A stretch of 41,641 nt of DNA from positions 1-41,641 of the forward strand of contig CACJAW010000018.1 of the NCBI GenBank assembly GCA_902591495.1. Direction: 5' to 3'. This document shows positions 27,468-36,704 of the stretch, in pieces. Position numbers and translations under genes: made by a program. The notes under the pieces were generated by a model. The model saw nothing but the letters and a program-made list of their open reading frames with translations, was not told where the DNA came from and made no database searches. Within the stretch, counting starts at the first letter, position 1; every line of letters begins with the position of its first letter. The stretch is from an uncultured Pseudohongiella sp. (GTDB lineage: Bacteria; Pseudomonadota; Gammaproteobacteria; Pseudomonadales; Pseudohongiellaceae).

Positions 27468-28850
27468 ATGAGTGAAAGACACTTATCTGAAAAATCGACC
27501 GTTTTACTCGTAGTTTGTTTAAGCGCTTTTAGCATGCCAGTTATGCTCTCTGCAACTAATGTCGCTATCCCGATTGTTGCCAACGAATTCAGTTTAAGTG
27601 CAACTCAAATAGCTTGGATTCCAATGTCTTACCTAATGGCTAGCGTAATGTTTGTTCTCATTTTTGGAAGTCTCGCTGACGTCTTCGGCAAGAAAAAGAT
27701 TTTCCTAGTCGGCATTTTAGTTCTCTTTTTTAGTTCAATTTTTGTCGCGTTTGCCAATTCAGGAACTGTCTTAATGCTTGGTAGATTTCTTCAAGGAGTT
27801 GGAGCAGCCATGCTATATGCGACACAAACAGCATTAGTGAGCTCGGTTTATCCGGCTAAAGAACGGGGAAAAGCAATCGGGATAACACTTTCTGCCGTCT
27901 ATTTAGGGCTCGCTGTAGGGCCGTCCCTGGGTGGAATAATAATGGAATATTTGAGTTGGAGGCTTAACTTCGTTCTACACTTGCCTCTCGCATTAATAAT
28001 TTTGGTCCTACTTCACAAAGTTCCAAATGACTCAGAAAGCAAACTGTTAGAAGAGTTTAAGTTCGACAAAACCGGAGCTTCACTCTACACGGCATCAATA
28101 GTCCTGCTTTGTTTTGGTGTTAGCAGCCTACCCAATTCAAACAGCCTAGTACTCCTAAGTCTCTTTTTAATCACAGTCGCACTGTTTGTGAGTCATTCCC
28201 TGAAACACTCGTTTCCAATCTGGAATTTACGAATCTTCAGAAACAACAAAATGCTGACTAAATCTTGTCTCGCGTCCTACATGATGTATTCCGCCACGTA
28301 CTCGAATGTCGTTATACTTAGCCTTTATCTTCAAGATCTGAAACAGCTATCAGCGAGTCAAGCTGGATTAATAATGAGCCTCCAACCTGCCACTATGGCA
28401 ATTCTTTCTTCAGTTTCAGGAAAACTATCTGATGTTATCGAGCCTCGCCTCTTGGCGACTCTTGGAATGTTGATAGCTAGTTGCAGTCTATTTACACTCA
28501 GTGTTTTAGCGTCATCTGATGTATCCATTTACTTCATTGCCGTTTTGGTTTTAGTGGGAATCGGTTTTAGTCTTTTTTCGTCTCCAAATACCAATGCAAT
28601 AATGAGCTCAGTGGCAAGGGAGAATTATGGTCTCGCCGCTAGCACAGCAGCATCAACCCGAAATCTTGGGCAACTTAGTAGTATCTTTCTCGTTTCTTTC
28701 TCAATGTCATTTATAGTTGGCGATCAACTCATAACAAGAGAAATTTTCCCGTCTCTATTGGAGGCAATAGAACTCTCTTTTTTAATCGCAGGAAGCCTTT
28801 GTATGTTAGGTGCTATCCTATCTGCGACCCGAGGGAAAATGCATGGTTAA
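27468..28850 (+). CDS. MFS transporter, EmrB/QacA (DHA2) type
   Basis: The 460-residue protein has the 14-helix style of drug:H+ antiporter family 2. It opens with TVLLVVCLSAFSMPVMLSATNVAIPIVANEF, has a motif-A-like loop GSLADVFGKKKIF, motif C AVGPSLGGIIMEYLSWR, and many hydrophobic segments. It is likely an inner-membrane efflux pump for a small molecule. It is upstream of the S9 peptidase gene (43-base gap) and could share its transcript, which leads towards the PQQ operon, but there is no evidence that it moves PQQ. Confidence 0.9.
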   Translation: MSERHLSEKSTVLLVVCLSAFSMPVMLSATNVAIPIVANEFSLSATQIAWIPMSYLMASVMFVLIFGSLADVFGKKKIFLVGILVLFFSSIFVAFANSGTVLMLGRFLQGVGAAMLYATQTALVSSVYPAKERGKAIGITLSAVYLGLAVGPSLGGIIMEYLSWRLNFVLHLPLALIILVLLHKVPNDSESKLLEEFKFDKTGASLYTASIVLLCFGVSSLPNSNSLVLLSLFLITVALFVSHSLKHSFPIWNLRIFRNNKMLTKSCLASYMMYSATYSNVVILSLYLQDLKQLSASQAGLIMSLQPATMAILSSVSGKLSDVIEPRLLATLGMLIASCSLFTLSVLASSDVSIYFIAVLVLVGIGFSLFSSPNTNAIMSSVARENYGLAASTAASTRNLGQLSSIFLVSFSMSFIVGDQLITREIFPSLLEAIELSFLIAGSLCMLGAILSATRGKMHG

Positions 28851-28893
28851 GAAACCCTCAAAAACACATTCAACAATTTAGGCTCTTAGTATT

Positions 28894-30852
28894 ATGAAGA
28901 CCGCAACACCAATTCTCTGGGACTCTCCTATAAATTCAGAGTCTATTTTTGAAAGCAAAAAAACTATTTCTAATCTGCAAGCATGGAAGGATGGATTACT
29001 TTTTCTTATAACCGAACCCAGCGAAGGGAATATCAATGTCTTAATGTACTCTGATACCAACTCTGTAACAAAAAGAGTTTCTCCTAAAGGATTTAACATT
29101 CGAAGTAAAATCCATGAATACGGCGGAAGGCCATTCACCGCAGATGGTGACGATATCTTTTACTGCAACTTCAATGATCAAGAGATCTACTCACAGTCAT
29201 TCCTTTCAGCATCCAATACTTTTACTTCACCAGTCGCGGTGACTGATTCTCATGGCGACAAAGTGCGATATGCTGATCTCAGTATCGATAGAAAACGAAA
29301 TCGTTTAATAGCTGTGAGAGAGGACCACCGATTTATTAAAACGAGTGTGGACGAAGCAAAAAACTCATTAATTGCTTTGGCGCTCAATACGGTCGAATTA
29401 CCAACTGGTACAGAAGCCCAAACCACACTTTTTGAAGGATCTGACTTTTTGTCTTCGCCAAATATTTCTGAAGATGGAGAAAATTTAGCATTTACTGCTT
29501 GGCAGCATCCCAACATGCCATGGGACAATACCGAACTAATAGTTGCAAAAATAGCCGATGAAGGTCATCTTTATGATGTCCAAAAGGTAGATGGGAATGG
29601 TGATTCCTCAAAAACGCAGCCTTTCTTTGTAACAAGCAAAAAACTTTTCTTTCTCAGCGACGAATCTGGCTATTGGAATCTGCGAAGCTGTGATTTGAGC
29701 TCCGAGCAGAATGACCTTAAAAGCGAGAATGTCTATCAAATTGAAGCAGATTGTTGCGGTCCCCCTTGGGTGACTGGGAAAAAAAACTTCGCCGTCATAA
29801 ATTCATGCGAGGTCGCTATCTCAGTGGTCAAATCGTGTCAGTGGAAACTTCATTTAGTTAACCTCGAACAAAAAACAGAAAAAATTATTCATGCACAGTT
29901 AGGTTCATTAGACGACATCGTGTCCTCTGAAAAACATCTATTCTACTTGGCAGCCGATGAAAAAAATTATGCTGGCATCTACTGCAAGAGTAAGAAACAA
30001 CTTACTACCGCAATCAAAGCTCCCTCTATTCAACCAAAAATTCCTGCTTGCTTTAATGAAGCTATCATATCTGAACCTAAACATTTAACTTTTCAAACCG
30101 ACAGCGGTGATCAAGCCTTCGGAATCTACTATGGACCCAAAAATAATCGACTAAAGTTACCGCTAGATACATTACCACCTCTTATAATCAATGTGCATGG
30201 AGGTCCCACTGGGACCGCACAGGCAGCTTTTAATCCTATGCATCAATTTTGGACCAGCCGAGGTTTTGCGGTATTCGACTTGAATCACAGGGGGTCAACT
30301 GGTTACGGGCGAGCCTTCAGGAAAAAACTTTACGGGCAGTGGGGAATTGCTGACGTTATAGACACTATCAACGCCGTTGAGCACCTCGTAAAACACGATC
30401 TAGCTAACGCTGGTCAAGTAGCAATTCGCGGCGGAAGCGCGGGTGGGTATTTGGTTTTGGCCTGTCTTGCAGATTCAGATTTATTTTCAGCCGGGGTAAG
30501 CTACTACGGAATCGCCGACCTAGAGTTACTAACAAAGGATACACATAAATTTGAGTCTCGTTACCTGGAACGATTAATTGGCCCTTACCCTGATAAAATT
30601 GAGCTTTATAAAGATCGTTCACCAATTAACAAACTTCAAAAAATCTCTGCGCCGGTTTTAATTCTCCAGGGGAAACTAGACAAAATAGTTCCGCCAAACC
30701 AAGCGGATATGCTTTACGCCAAACTAGTCAAAAGAAATTCAGAAACACAAATTTTATGCTTTGACGATGAAGGTCATGGTTTTCGCAAGCCAGCTAATCA
30801 AATTAAGGCCTTAAACAGCGAATTAGCCTTTTACGAGGAAAATCTTTTTTAG
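28894..30852 (+). CDS. S9 family (prolyl oligopeptidase-type) peptidase
   Basis: The 652-residue protein has an N-terminal beta-propeller region (about residues 1-380) and a C-terminal alpha/beta hydrolase with INVHGGPTGTAQ, NHRGSTGYG and the triad Ser515 (GGSAGG), Asp596 (GKLDKIVP) and His628 (EGHGF). There is no signal peptide, so it is cytosolic. S9 peptidases cleave small peptides, often after Pro or after a free or acylated N-terminus. It lies upstream of pqqA on the same strand. Pseudomonads carry S9-type peptidases (named PqqH in P. aeruginosa) with their pqq genes, so processing of the PqqA peptide is a reasonable inference. No M16 PqqF/PqqG protease is in this window. Confidence 0.92.
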   Translation: MKTATPILWDSPINSESIFESKKTISNLQAWKDGLLFLITEPSEGNINVLMYSDTNSVTKRVSPKGFNIRSKIHEYGGRPFTADGDDIFYCNFNDQEIYSQSFLSASNTFTSPVAVTDSHGDKVRYADLSIDRKRNRLIAVREDHRFIKTSVDEAKNSLIALALNTVELPTGTEAQTTLFEGSDFLSSPNISEDGENLAFTAWQHPNMPWDNTELIVAKIADEGHLYDVQKVDGNGDSSKTQPFFVTSKKLFFLSDESGYWNLRSCDLSSEQNDLKSENVYQIEADCCGPPWVTGKKNFAVINSCEVAISVVKSCQWKLHLVNLEQKTEKIIHAQLGSLDDIVSSEKHLFYLAADEKNYAGIYCKSKKQLTTAIKAPSIQPKIPACFNEAIISEPKHLTFQTDSGDQAFGIYYGPKNNRLKLPLDTLPPLIINVHGGPTGTAQAAFNPMHQFWTSRGFAVFDLNHRGSTGYGRAFRKKLYGQWGIADVIDTINAVEHLVKHDLANAGQVAIRGGSAGGYLVLACLADSDLFSAGVSYYGIADLELLTKDTHKFESRYLERLIGPYPDKIELYKDRSPINKLQKISAPVLILQGKLDKIVPPNQADMLYAKLVKRNSETQILCFDDEGHGFRKPANQIKALNSELAFYEENLF

Positions 30853-30988
30853 CAGGATATTTGTTAAAATTTAAATTTTTAATAATTTCATATATTTACC
30901 TATTTTATACAATTTGTAATTTCATCGATTTACCCACTTTCCTATTAGATATTCTTATTTTTCTTTGATATTCTTTAAGTCAGTCGGG

Positions 30989-31001
30989 TAGCCCCCGGCT
31001 A
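30989..31001. promoter_or_regulatory. Perfect inverted repeat TAGCC-CCC-GGCTA, putative operator upstream of pqqA
   Basis: A 5-3-5 inverted repeat sits 46 bases before the pqqA start codon in otherwise very AT-rich DNA. A TATAAC at 31022-31027 could be a -10 element, which would put the repeat near -39, as for activators that overlap the -35 site. A GATAAT at 31003-31008 is an alternative -10. This is inferred from spacing only. Confidence 0.4.
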
Positions 31002-31047
31002 AGATAATAATTATTCATGAATATAACTTATATGGAGTACTAGCATT

Positions 31048-31119
31048 ATGTGGACTAAGCCTACTTATGAAAATGTTCGTCTTGGTTTTGAAATCACAAT
31101 GTATTTCAGCAATAGATAA
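31048..31119 (+). CDS. pqqA: PQQ precursor peptide PqqA (23 aa)
   Basis: This short gene encodes a 23-residue peptide beginning [20 protein letters not shown], which is the standard PqqA pattern. Glu15 and Tyr19 are the two residues joined to form PQQ, with the spacing ExxxY kept, and the family ending NR is present. The start ATG is at 31048, with GGAG (31034-31037) ten bases upstream as a Shine-Dalgarno-like site. PqqE cross-links Glu to Tyr while PqqD holds the peptide; a protease then releases the pair. An intrinsic terminator separates pqqA from pqqB. The gene is short enough to be missed by automatic annotation. Confidence 0.95.
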   Translation: MWTKPTYENVRLGFEITMYFSNR

Positions 31120-31187
31120 GACCAACAGATTTAGGTTTGACTTAAAGGAGTAAAATCCCTTAGATTAAACCCTATAAATCTTAAGGT

Positions 31188-31216
31188 AAAAAAAGCGCCA
31201 TTATTGGCGCTTTTTT
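31188..31216 (+). terminator. Intrinsic terminator between pqqA and pqqB
   Basis: The stem GCGCC/GGCGC (31195-31199 and 31206-31210) with loop ATTATT is extended by an A run (31188-31194) and a T run (31211-31216). The A/T pairs lengthen the hairpin. It sits between pqqA and pqqB, so read-through must be partial or a second promoter must serve pqqB. Confidence 0.88.
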
Positions 31217-31290
31217 GTATGCATAGTTAGCGAATTAGGTGATTTAATAACGGAACCTTTGATGTTTCGTTTGTTCGGTACAGAATTATT

Positions 31291-32205
31291 ATGTTCATAC
31301 ACGTATTAGGATCGGCAGCAGGCGGCGGGTTTCCTCAGTGGAATTGTAATTGTCGGATGTGTCATGGCGTAAGAAATGGATTAATTAACGCAAAACCGAG
31401 AACCCAGTCTTCCATCGCAGTAAGCGGTAACGGTGTGGATTGGGTGTTATTTAACACCTCACCGGATCTTCTAGCCCAACTTGCCACTTTCCCGAAGCTT
31501 CAACCAGCTCGATCCATAAGAGACACAGCTATTCGCGGAATCATATTCATGGACTCCCAAATAGATCACACAACGGGGCTACTGATGCTTCGGGAAGGGT
31601 GTCCACATGAAATCTATTGCAGTGATATGGTCTATGAGGATTTGACTACAGGGTTTCCGCTTTTTCGTATGCTTGAGCACTGGAATGGAGGAATAAATAG
31701 GAATTCAATACCTCTAAATGGGGATACGTTTACTATTCCTGCGATCGATGGGATTGAGTTTAGAGCGATCCCTGTCAAAGGCAAAGCTCCACCATACTCT
31801 CCGCACAGGCACGACCCGCATACTGGCGATAATATTGGAATCCAAGTGATCGATACTAGAACAAATAAGACACTATTTTATTCGCCTGGTTTGGGTGAAC
31901 CAACTGAAGACACTATCGCGTTAATGAGTCAGTCTGATTGTTTACTAGTTGACGGTACCTTTTGGACTGAAGATGAAATGTCTGAAGTTGGGCTGGGAGA
32001 TAAAAAAGCAGCGGATATGGGGCATCTACCACAATCTGGTGATGAGGGTATGATCGAACTTCTAAAGCCTATGAAAAAGCCAAGAAAAGTACTGATCCAT
32101 ATCAATAATACCAATCCAATTCTAGACGAAGATTCCATCCAGAGAGAGACTCTGAAAAAAGAAGGCATAGAAGTTGCGTTTGACGGGATGGAACTTGAAC
32201 TCTAA
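31291..32205 (+). CDS. pqqB: PqqB, metallo-beta-lactamase-fold PQQ biosynthesis protein
   Basis: The 304-residue protein starts [20 protein letters not shown], the standard PqqB opening, with Cys19, Cys21 and Cys24. It carries the metallo-beta-lactamase-like metal motif DSQIDH at residues 88-93, followed by [10 protein letters not shown]. PqqB is thought to act as a hydroxylase on the Glu-Tyr product before PqqC. Length matches the family (about 300). The ATG at 31291 lacks a strong Shine-Dalgarno; translation may depend on leader context. pqqD follows after 31 bases. Confidence 0.97.
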   Translation: MFIHVLGSAAGGGFPQWNCNCRMCHGVRNGLINAKPRTQSSIAVSGNGVDWVLFNTSPDLLAQLATFPKLQPARSIRDTAIRGIIFMDSQIDHTTGLLMLREGCPHEIYCSDMVYEDLTTGFPLFRMLEHWNGGINRNSIPLNGDTFTIPAIDGIEFRAIPVKGKAPPYSPHRHDPHTGDNIGIQVIDTRTNKTLFYSPGLGEPTEDTIALMSQSDCLLVDGTFWTEDEMSEVGLGDKKAADMGHLPQSGDEGMIELLKPMKKPRKVLIHINNTNPILDEDSIQRETLKKEGIEVAFDGMELEL

Positions 32206-32236
32206 GCTTAGTTGTAATTTTTAGAGAATACTGCAT

Positions 32237-32518
32237 ATGATTGACTTTGATACTAATAAGTTCCATGTAAATCCTAACTATCGCTTGCAGTTTGAAGAGG
32301 CGCAGCAGTGCCATGTCTTACTCTATCCAGAGGGACTGGTTAAATTAAGTGATACTGCTGTTGAAATTCTTACAAGATGTCAAAAACCAATTCATAAACT
32401 AACCCTTATAGAAGACCTTCAAAGGGACTATCCTGATGCCGAAACGCTTGCATCTGATGTTTCTGAATTTCTTGAGCATGCAGCCAAAGAGAGTTGGCTG
32501 GTGATTGCTGAGGATTGA
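32237..32518 (+). CDS. pqqD: PqqD, PqqA-binding chaperone
   Basis: The 93-residue protein has the PqqD pattern: NPNYRLQFEEAQQCHVLLYPEG near the start, LSDTAVEILTRC in the winged-helix part and a helical C-terminus with SDVSEFLEHAAKESWL. It binds PqqA and presents it to the radical SAM enzyme PqqE. It is followed by pqqE after three bases, and the end of pqqD carries the ribosome binding site for pqqE (GAGGA, 32510-32514). In many genomes pqqC comes before pqqD; here pqqC is last. Confidence 0.95.
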   Translation: MIDFDTNKFHVNPNYRLQFEEAQQCHVLLYPEGLVKLSDTAVEILTRCQKPIHKLTLIEDLQRDYPDAETLASDVSEFLEHAAKESWLVIAED

Positions 32519-32521
32519 AAC

Positions 32522-33661
32522 TTGCGAGAAGATAGTAATAACAAGTATATCCCAATGTGGCTCCTAGCAGAGCTCACGTATGCATGCCCACTGCAATGCC
32601 CCTACTGCTCAAACCCGCTTGCCTTGCCTTCTGGAAGGAAAAAAGAGCTATCAACTGAAGATTGGATCAGAGTAATGAAGGAAGCCAGAAAGTTGGGCGC
32701 CGTTCAAATAGGTTTTTCAGGAGGAGAACCCTTGGTGAGAAAAGATTGTGTCGAACTTATAGGCACAGCAAATGATTTAGGCTTCTATTGCAACTTAATC
32801 ACCTCAGCTCTGCCACTTACAGAAAAGAAAATCGAAGAGTGCAAAGAAGCCGGAATCAAGCATATACAAATAAGTTTTCAAGGTAGTGATAAAAAAACTA
32901 ATGCCAAATTCGGAGGTACTGATAGCTTTGAACACAAACTAGCTATGACGAAAGCGGTAATTGATCACGAAATTCCCCTCGGCCTTAATTTTGTCCTTCA
33001 CCGACAAAATATACATCAGGTAACTGACTTCCTAATGATGGCAGAAAATTTAGGAGCTGAATTTGTTGAACTGGCAAATACACAATACTACGCTTGGGCG
33101 TTGCACAACCGGGACAAATTACTTCCCAGTCAGCAACAACTAGTGGAAGCCGAAAATGCTACTAATAGATTTAGAGATCAGCATAAAGGAAACATGAATG
33201 CAATTTTTGTTGCTCCGGATTACTATGAGAAGAGGCCTAAAAAATGTAGCGCCGGGTGGGGCACAACCTTTATTACCGTAACGCCTGAAGGCGATGTTTT
33301 ACCATGTCAAAGTGCTAAGATTATAACAGGGCTAGAATTCCCTAATGTGAAAAATGATTCACTAAACAATATCTGGGAAAAGTCGGACCTATTCAATCGT
33401 TTCAGAGGAACAAGCTGGATGACTGAGCCCTGTAAAAGTTGTCCCGAGAAAGAGCAAGACCTCGGTGGTTGCCGCTGTCAAGCATTCATGTTGACAGGGG
33501 ATGCTTATGCCACTGACCCTATCTGTGATAAATCACCTCAGCATGACATCATAGAGAAGGCTATAGAATCAGCTCAGACAGACAAGGAAGAATCTCAACC
33601 TTTATATTTTCGCAATACACAAAATTCTAAAAAATTGGCAGTTATGGAAGAAAATTCGTAA
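32522..33661 (+). CDS. pqqE: PqqE, radical SAM PqqA cross-linking enzyme
   Basis: The 379-residue protein begins at a TTG (32522), supported by GAGGA seven bases before it and by its place right after pqqD. The radical SAM motif CPLQCPYC has Cys22, Cys26 and Cys29; SGGEP follows near residue 65. The C-terminal SPASM region has the Cys-rich blocks [20 protein letters not shown] and [20 protein letters not shown] for auxiliary Fe-S clusters. It joins Glu15 and Tyr19 of PqqA by a C-C bond. Its stop overlaps the pqqC start by one base (TAATG). Confidence 0.97.
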   Translation: MREDSNNKYIPMWLLAELTYACPLQCPYCSNPLALPSGRKKELSTEDWIRVMKEARKLGAVQIGFSGGEPLVRKDCVELIGTANDLGFYCNLITSALPLTEKKIEECKEAGIKHIQISFQGSDKKTNAKFGGTDSFEHKLAMTKAVIDHEIPLGLNFVLHRQNIHQVTDFLMMAENLGAEFVELANTQYYAWALHNRDKLLPSQQQLVEAENATNRFRDQHKGNMNAIFVAPDYYEKRPKKCSAGWGTTFITVTPEGDVLPCQSAKIITGLEFPNVKNDSLNNIWEKSDLFNRFRGTSWMTEPCKSCPEKEQDLGGCRCQAFMLTGDAYATDPICDKSPQHDIIEKAIESAQTDKEESQPLYFRNTQNSKKLAVMEENS

Positions 33662-34377
33662 TGGAAAAACCTTTCACTAAAGAGGAGTTTGAAGTAAAAC
33701 TTCGTGACAAAGGACGCCTCTACCACATCCATCATCCGTTTCAGGTTGCGATGAATTCTGGGCAGAGCTCAAGAGAGCAAATTAGGGGTTGGGTCGCCAA
33801 CAGATTCTATTACCAAACTACAATACCAGTTAAGGATGCTGCCATTCTCGCAAACTGCCGAGACCGAATTATAAGAAAGGAATGGATACAACGCATATTA
33901 GATCATGACGGTTTTGGCTCAGATTCAGGCGGAATTGAGGCGTGGTTACGACTCGCAGAGGCCGTTGGTCTGAGTAGAGAAGAAGTGTTGTCAGAAGAAC
34001 ACGTTTTGCCGGGAGTCAGATTCGCTTGCGATGCTTATATAAATTTCTGTCGAGGCGCCTCGTGGCAGGAAGCCGCATGCTCTTCACTCACAGAATTGTT
34101 TGCGCCTGATATTCATAAACGTCGTTTGAAAAATTGGCCCGAGCACTATCCTTGGATAGATACTGAAGGGTACAACTATTTCAGGAAAAGGCTCTCCGAA
34201 GCCCGACGAGATGTTCAACATGGATTGGACATAACTCTGGATCATTTTAAGTCGCGCGAACAACAGGAGCATGCGTTAGAGATTTTACAATTCAAACTAA
34301 ATGTGCTCTGGACTATGCTTGATGCAATGCAGATGGCCTATGAACTTGAAAAGCCCCCTTTTCACAGTTGCCCATGA
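33661..34377 (+). CDS. pqqC: PqqC, pyrroloquinoline-quinone synthase
   Basis: The 238-residue all-helical protein has the PqqC hallmarks [18 protein letters not shown] near residues 18-35 and [11 protein letters not shown] at 42-52, plus the late stretch [17 protein letters not shown]. It catalyses the last ring closure and eight-electron oxidation to PQQ, using oxygen without a metal cofactor. Size is slightly under the Klebsiella enzyme (251). The start codon shares a base with the pqqE stop, so the two are coupled. Gene order A-B-D-E-C differs from the usual A-B-C-D-E. Confidence 0.97.
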   Translation: MEKPFTKEEFEVKLRDKGRLYHIHHPFQVAMNSGQSSREQIRGWVANRFYYQTTIPVKDAAILANCRDRIIRKEWIQRILDHDGFGSDSGGIEAWLRLAEAVGLSREEVLSEEHVLPGVRFACDAYINFCRGASWQEAACSSLTELFAPDIHKRRLKNWPEHYPWIDTEGYNYFRKRLSEARRDVQHGLDITLDHFKSREQQEHALEILQFKLNVLWTMLDAMQMAYELEKPPFHSCP

Positions 34378-34547
34378 TTCTATGAGACAAAGACTTTTTC
34401 TCGTAGTTTGAAAGTCGAGAGTCTGAAATTCTCGGAATTTGGGCTTATTTTTGTGTTCCAAAGGCTATTGAAACTAATGAATATCCTAGTAGCGGCCGAC
34501 CTAATACGCACTAAATAATAAAAATCAAACCTATTTAGGAGCTCACA

Positions 34548-36632
34548 ATGTCCTGTAAATTACAACTTTCGAAAATTGCAGTCCCCATAGCAATTTTTGG
34601 TATGTCCTCGAACTTGGTAGGACAGAATAGTCAGCAAACCATAGAAGAGATTGAAGTTTTTGCGGATAGTCGCCGCACCGAGGGCTTAACTGAGGCTAAT
34701 GCATCGATAAGTGTTTTGGGCGAGGAAGAATTAGACTTAATACTCCAGACTCATTATCAAGAGGCTCTCGCGAGGGTGCCTGGATTTAGCGGAAACCGAA
34801 ATAACGGACAAGAGAGCTTAATGGCACTTAGATCTCCGGTTTTAACCGGCGCTGGTGCCTGCGGGGCGTTCCTGATAGCGGAAAATGGGATACCTGTGCG
34901 TTCTGCGGGATTCTGTAATGTAAATGAGATGTTTGATACACACTCAGAATACGCCCAAAGCATCGAGGTAATCAGAGGGCCAGCCAGCGCTTTTTGGGGT
35001 TCTAATGCACTTCACGGTTTGGTTAATGTCAGACTCCCAGACCCAGGTGAGGTGGGTGAACTCACCCTTGAGCAGGGTCCAAGAGGCTCCTACCGAACAA
35101 AAGCTGCAATCGGATCAGATAATGGCAATTTCAAGCAATCCCTCTATTTAACAGGCATCAACGAGGAAGGCTATAGGGATGATAGTGGGGTGGATCAGCA
35201 GAAAGCTTCTTGGTTGTACGAGTACACCCTACCAAATGGAATCAAAATGGAAGGTGGTTTCACCTATAACAATTTAAACCAAGAAACTGCAGGCTACGTC
35301 GCCGGGGCCAAGGCATACGAGGACGGCAATAAAAGAGGAACAAACCCTAACCCAGAGGCCTATCGCGACAGTCAAAGCACTCGCGTATGGACTCGATTCA
35401 CCATGGAGTCTGGAGACTGGGAATACATTGCCACTCCTTATTTTCGTGAGGTGAATATGAACTTCGTCCAGCACTTTTTGCCAGGGCAGCCAATTGAAGA
35501 CACGGAACACAGGAGCTATGGTATTCAGCTTGCCGCCTTCAGAGACCTGACTGATAGTTCCACCTTCTCCTGGGGCATTGATGCAGAAAACACCGATGGA
35601 AGTCTGAAGCAGGATCAGCCTAATCCAACGACGGGCTCACTTTTCGTCAGAAGAACGATACCACAGGGTATGCACTATGATTATGAGGTAGAGGCAAGTC
35701 AGCTCGCCTTATTTGCTAATTACGAAAATTCACTGACAGACAGACTAGAACTATCTATCGGAGCTAGGCTCGAGCGAATGGATTATGAGTACGACAACCT
35801 AATGATTGACGGCCGTACCGATGCGAATGGCGTTGCTTGTGGCTTTGGAGGTTGTCGTTATAGCAGACCAGCTGACCGGGACGATGATTTTACAGAAGTC
35901 TCTCCCAAACTCGGCCTGAGCTATGAGCTGAGTGAAAATCATACTCTTTTTGCGAGAGCTCAGCGCGGCATTCGTGCCCCACAAGCTACAGAACTCTATA
36001 GATTACAGGGAAGCCAAACCGTTGCAGACTTGGATCCCGTTGAGTTGGATAGTTATGAATTAGCATTACAAGGCGGCGGCAACAACTGGAACTACTCGGC
36101 AGCTGTCTACTGGATGGATAAGGAAAACGAAATTCTACAAAACAGCGACCGGATGAACCTAAATGGAAGCGAGACTAGACACCAGGGTTTTGAACTGGCG
36201 GTAGGCTATGACCTGACCGATTCGCTCTCGGTAAACGGGGTATTCAATTACGCTGATCACACCTACGACAATGACCTCGTGTCTGGTGGCCAAAATATCA
36301 ATGGCAACGATATTGATACCGCACCAGATCAATTTGGCAACCTCAGATTAACCTACCGACCGATGGACAACTTATTGGCCGAACTAGAGCTGGTTCACAT
36401 GGGCGAGTACTACACCAACCCTGAAAACACTGCATCCTATGGTGGTCATGACCTTCTTAACCTTCGCATGCAATATGACGTGACCGAAGATTTTATGGTC
36501 TACGTTAACGTCATGAATCTTGCAGATGAGGAATATGCTGAAAGGGCTGATTTTAGCGGCTGGGTTGGAGATCGCTATTTCCCGGGTGAACCCATTCGTG
36601 CATTTATCGGTTTTACATGGAAATACAGATAA
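34548..36632 (+). CDS. TonB-dependent receptor, candidate PQQ (PqqU/YncD-like) transporter
   Basis: The 694-residue protein has a signal peptide (about residues 1-25), a TonB box region IEEIEVFADSR, a plug with ALARVPGFSGNRNNGQESLM and SIEVIRGPASAFWGSNALHG, and a barrel ending FTWKYR. AGGAG six bases before the ATG supports the start. It lies 170 bases after pqqC, on the same strand. Its size (E. coli YncD is 700) and the stretch EGYRDDSGVDQQKASW followed by an N-rich, AYRDSQS segment recall the E. coli PQQ transporter YncD/PqqU (GYRDHSGAQKN). That resemblance is from memory and weak, so the PQQ role rests mostly on context. Confidence 0.9.
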   Translation: MSCKLQLSKIAVPIAIFGMSSNLVGQNSQQTIEEIEVFADSRRTEGLTEANASISVLGEEELDLILQTHYQEALARVPGFSGNRNNGQESLMALRSPVLTGAGACGAFLIAENGIPVRSAGFCNVNEMFDTHSEYAQSIEVIRGPASAFWGSNALHGLVNVRLPDPGEVGELTLEQGPRGSYRTKAAIGSDNGNFKQSLYLTGINEEGYRDDSGVDQQKASWLYEYTLPNGIKMEGGFTYNNLNQETAGYVAGAKAYEDGNKRGTNPNPEAYRDSQSTRVWTRFTMESGDWEYIATPYFREVNMNFVQHFLPGQPIEDTEHRSYGIQLAAFRDLTDSSTFSWGIDAENTDGSLKQDQPNPTTGSLFVRRTIPQGMHYDYEVEASQLALFANYENSLTDRLELSIGARLERMDYEYDNLMIDGRTDANGVACGFGGCRYSRPADRDDDFTEVSPKLGLSYELSENHTLFARAQRGIRAPQATELYRLQGSQTVADLDPVELDSYELALQGGGNNWNYSAAVYWMDKENEILQNSDRMNLNGSETRHQGFELAVGYDLTDSLSVNGVFNYADHTYDNDLVSGGQNINGNDIDTAPDQFGNLRLTYRPMDNLLAELELVHMGEYYTNPENTASYGGHDLLNLRMQYDVTEDFMVYVNVMNLADEEYAERADFSGWVGDRYFPGEPIRAFIGFTWKYR

Positions 36633-36654
36633 CTCTGAATATAGTAGCGAAGAT

Positions 36655-36681
36655 AAAGCCGGCAAGTGCCGGCTTTTTTTT
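36655..36681 (+). terminator. Rho-independent terminator after TonB receptor
   Basis: The stem AGCCGGC/GCCGGCT (36657-36663 and 36668-36674) with a four-base loop is followed by a run of T residues (36674-36681). It ends the transcript carrying the PQQ-locus receptor. Confidence 0.92.
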
Positions 36682-36704
36682 AAAGCAAGAGATAGCAAAT
36701 TATC

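Noticed and set aside
31262..31309. 15-codon ORF overlapping the pqqB start as a leader peptide
   Set aside because: No good ribosome binding site precedes it and its sequence has no recognisable feature; overlap may be chance.
34380..34406. Imperfect hairpin CTATGAGA/TCTCGTAG after pqqC as a terminator
   Set aside because: Loop is 12 bases, there is a wobble pair and no real T run, so termination is doubtful and read-through into the receptor gene remains possible.
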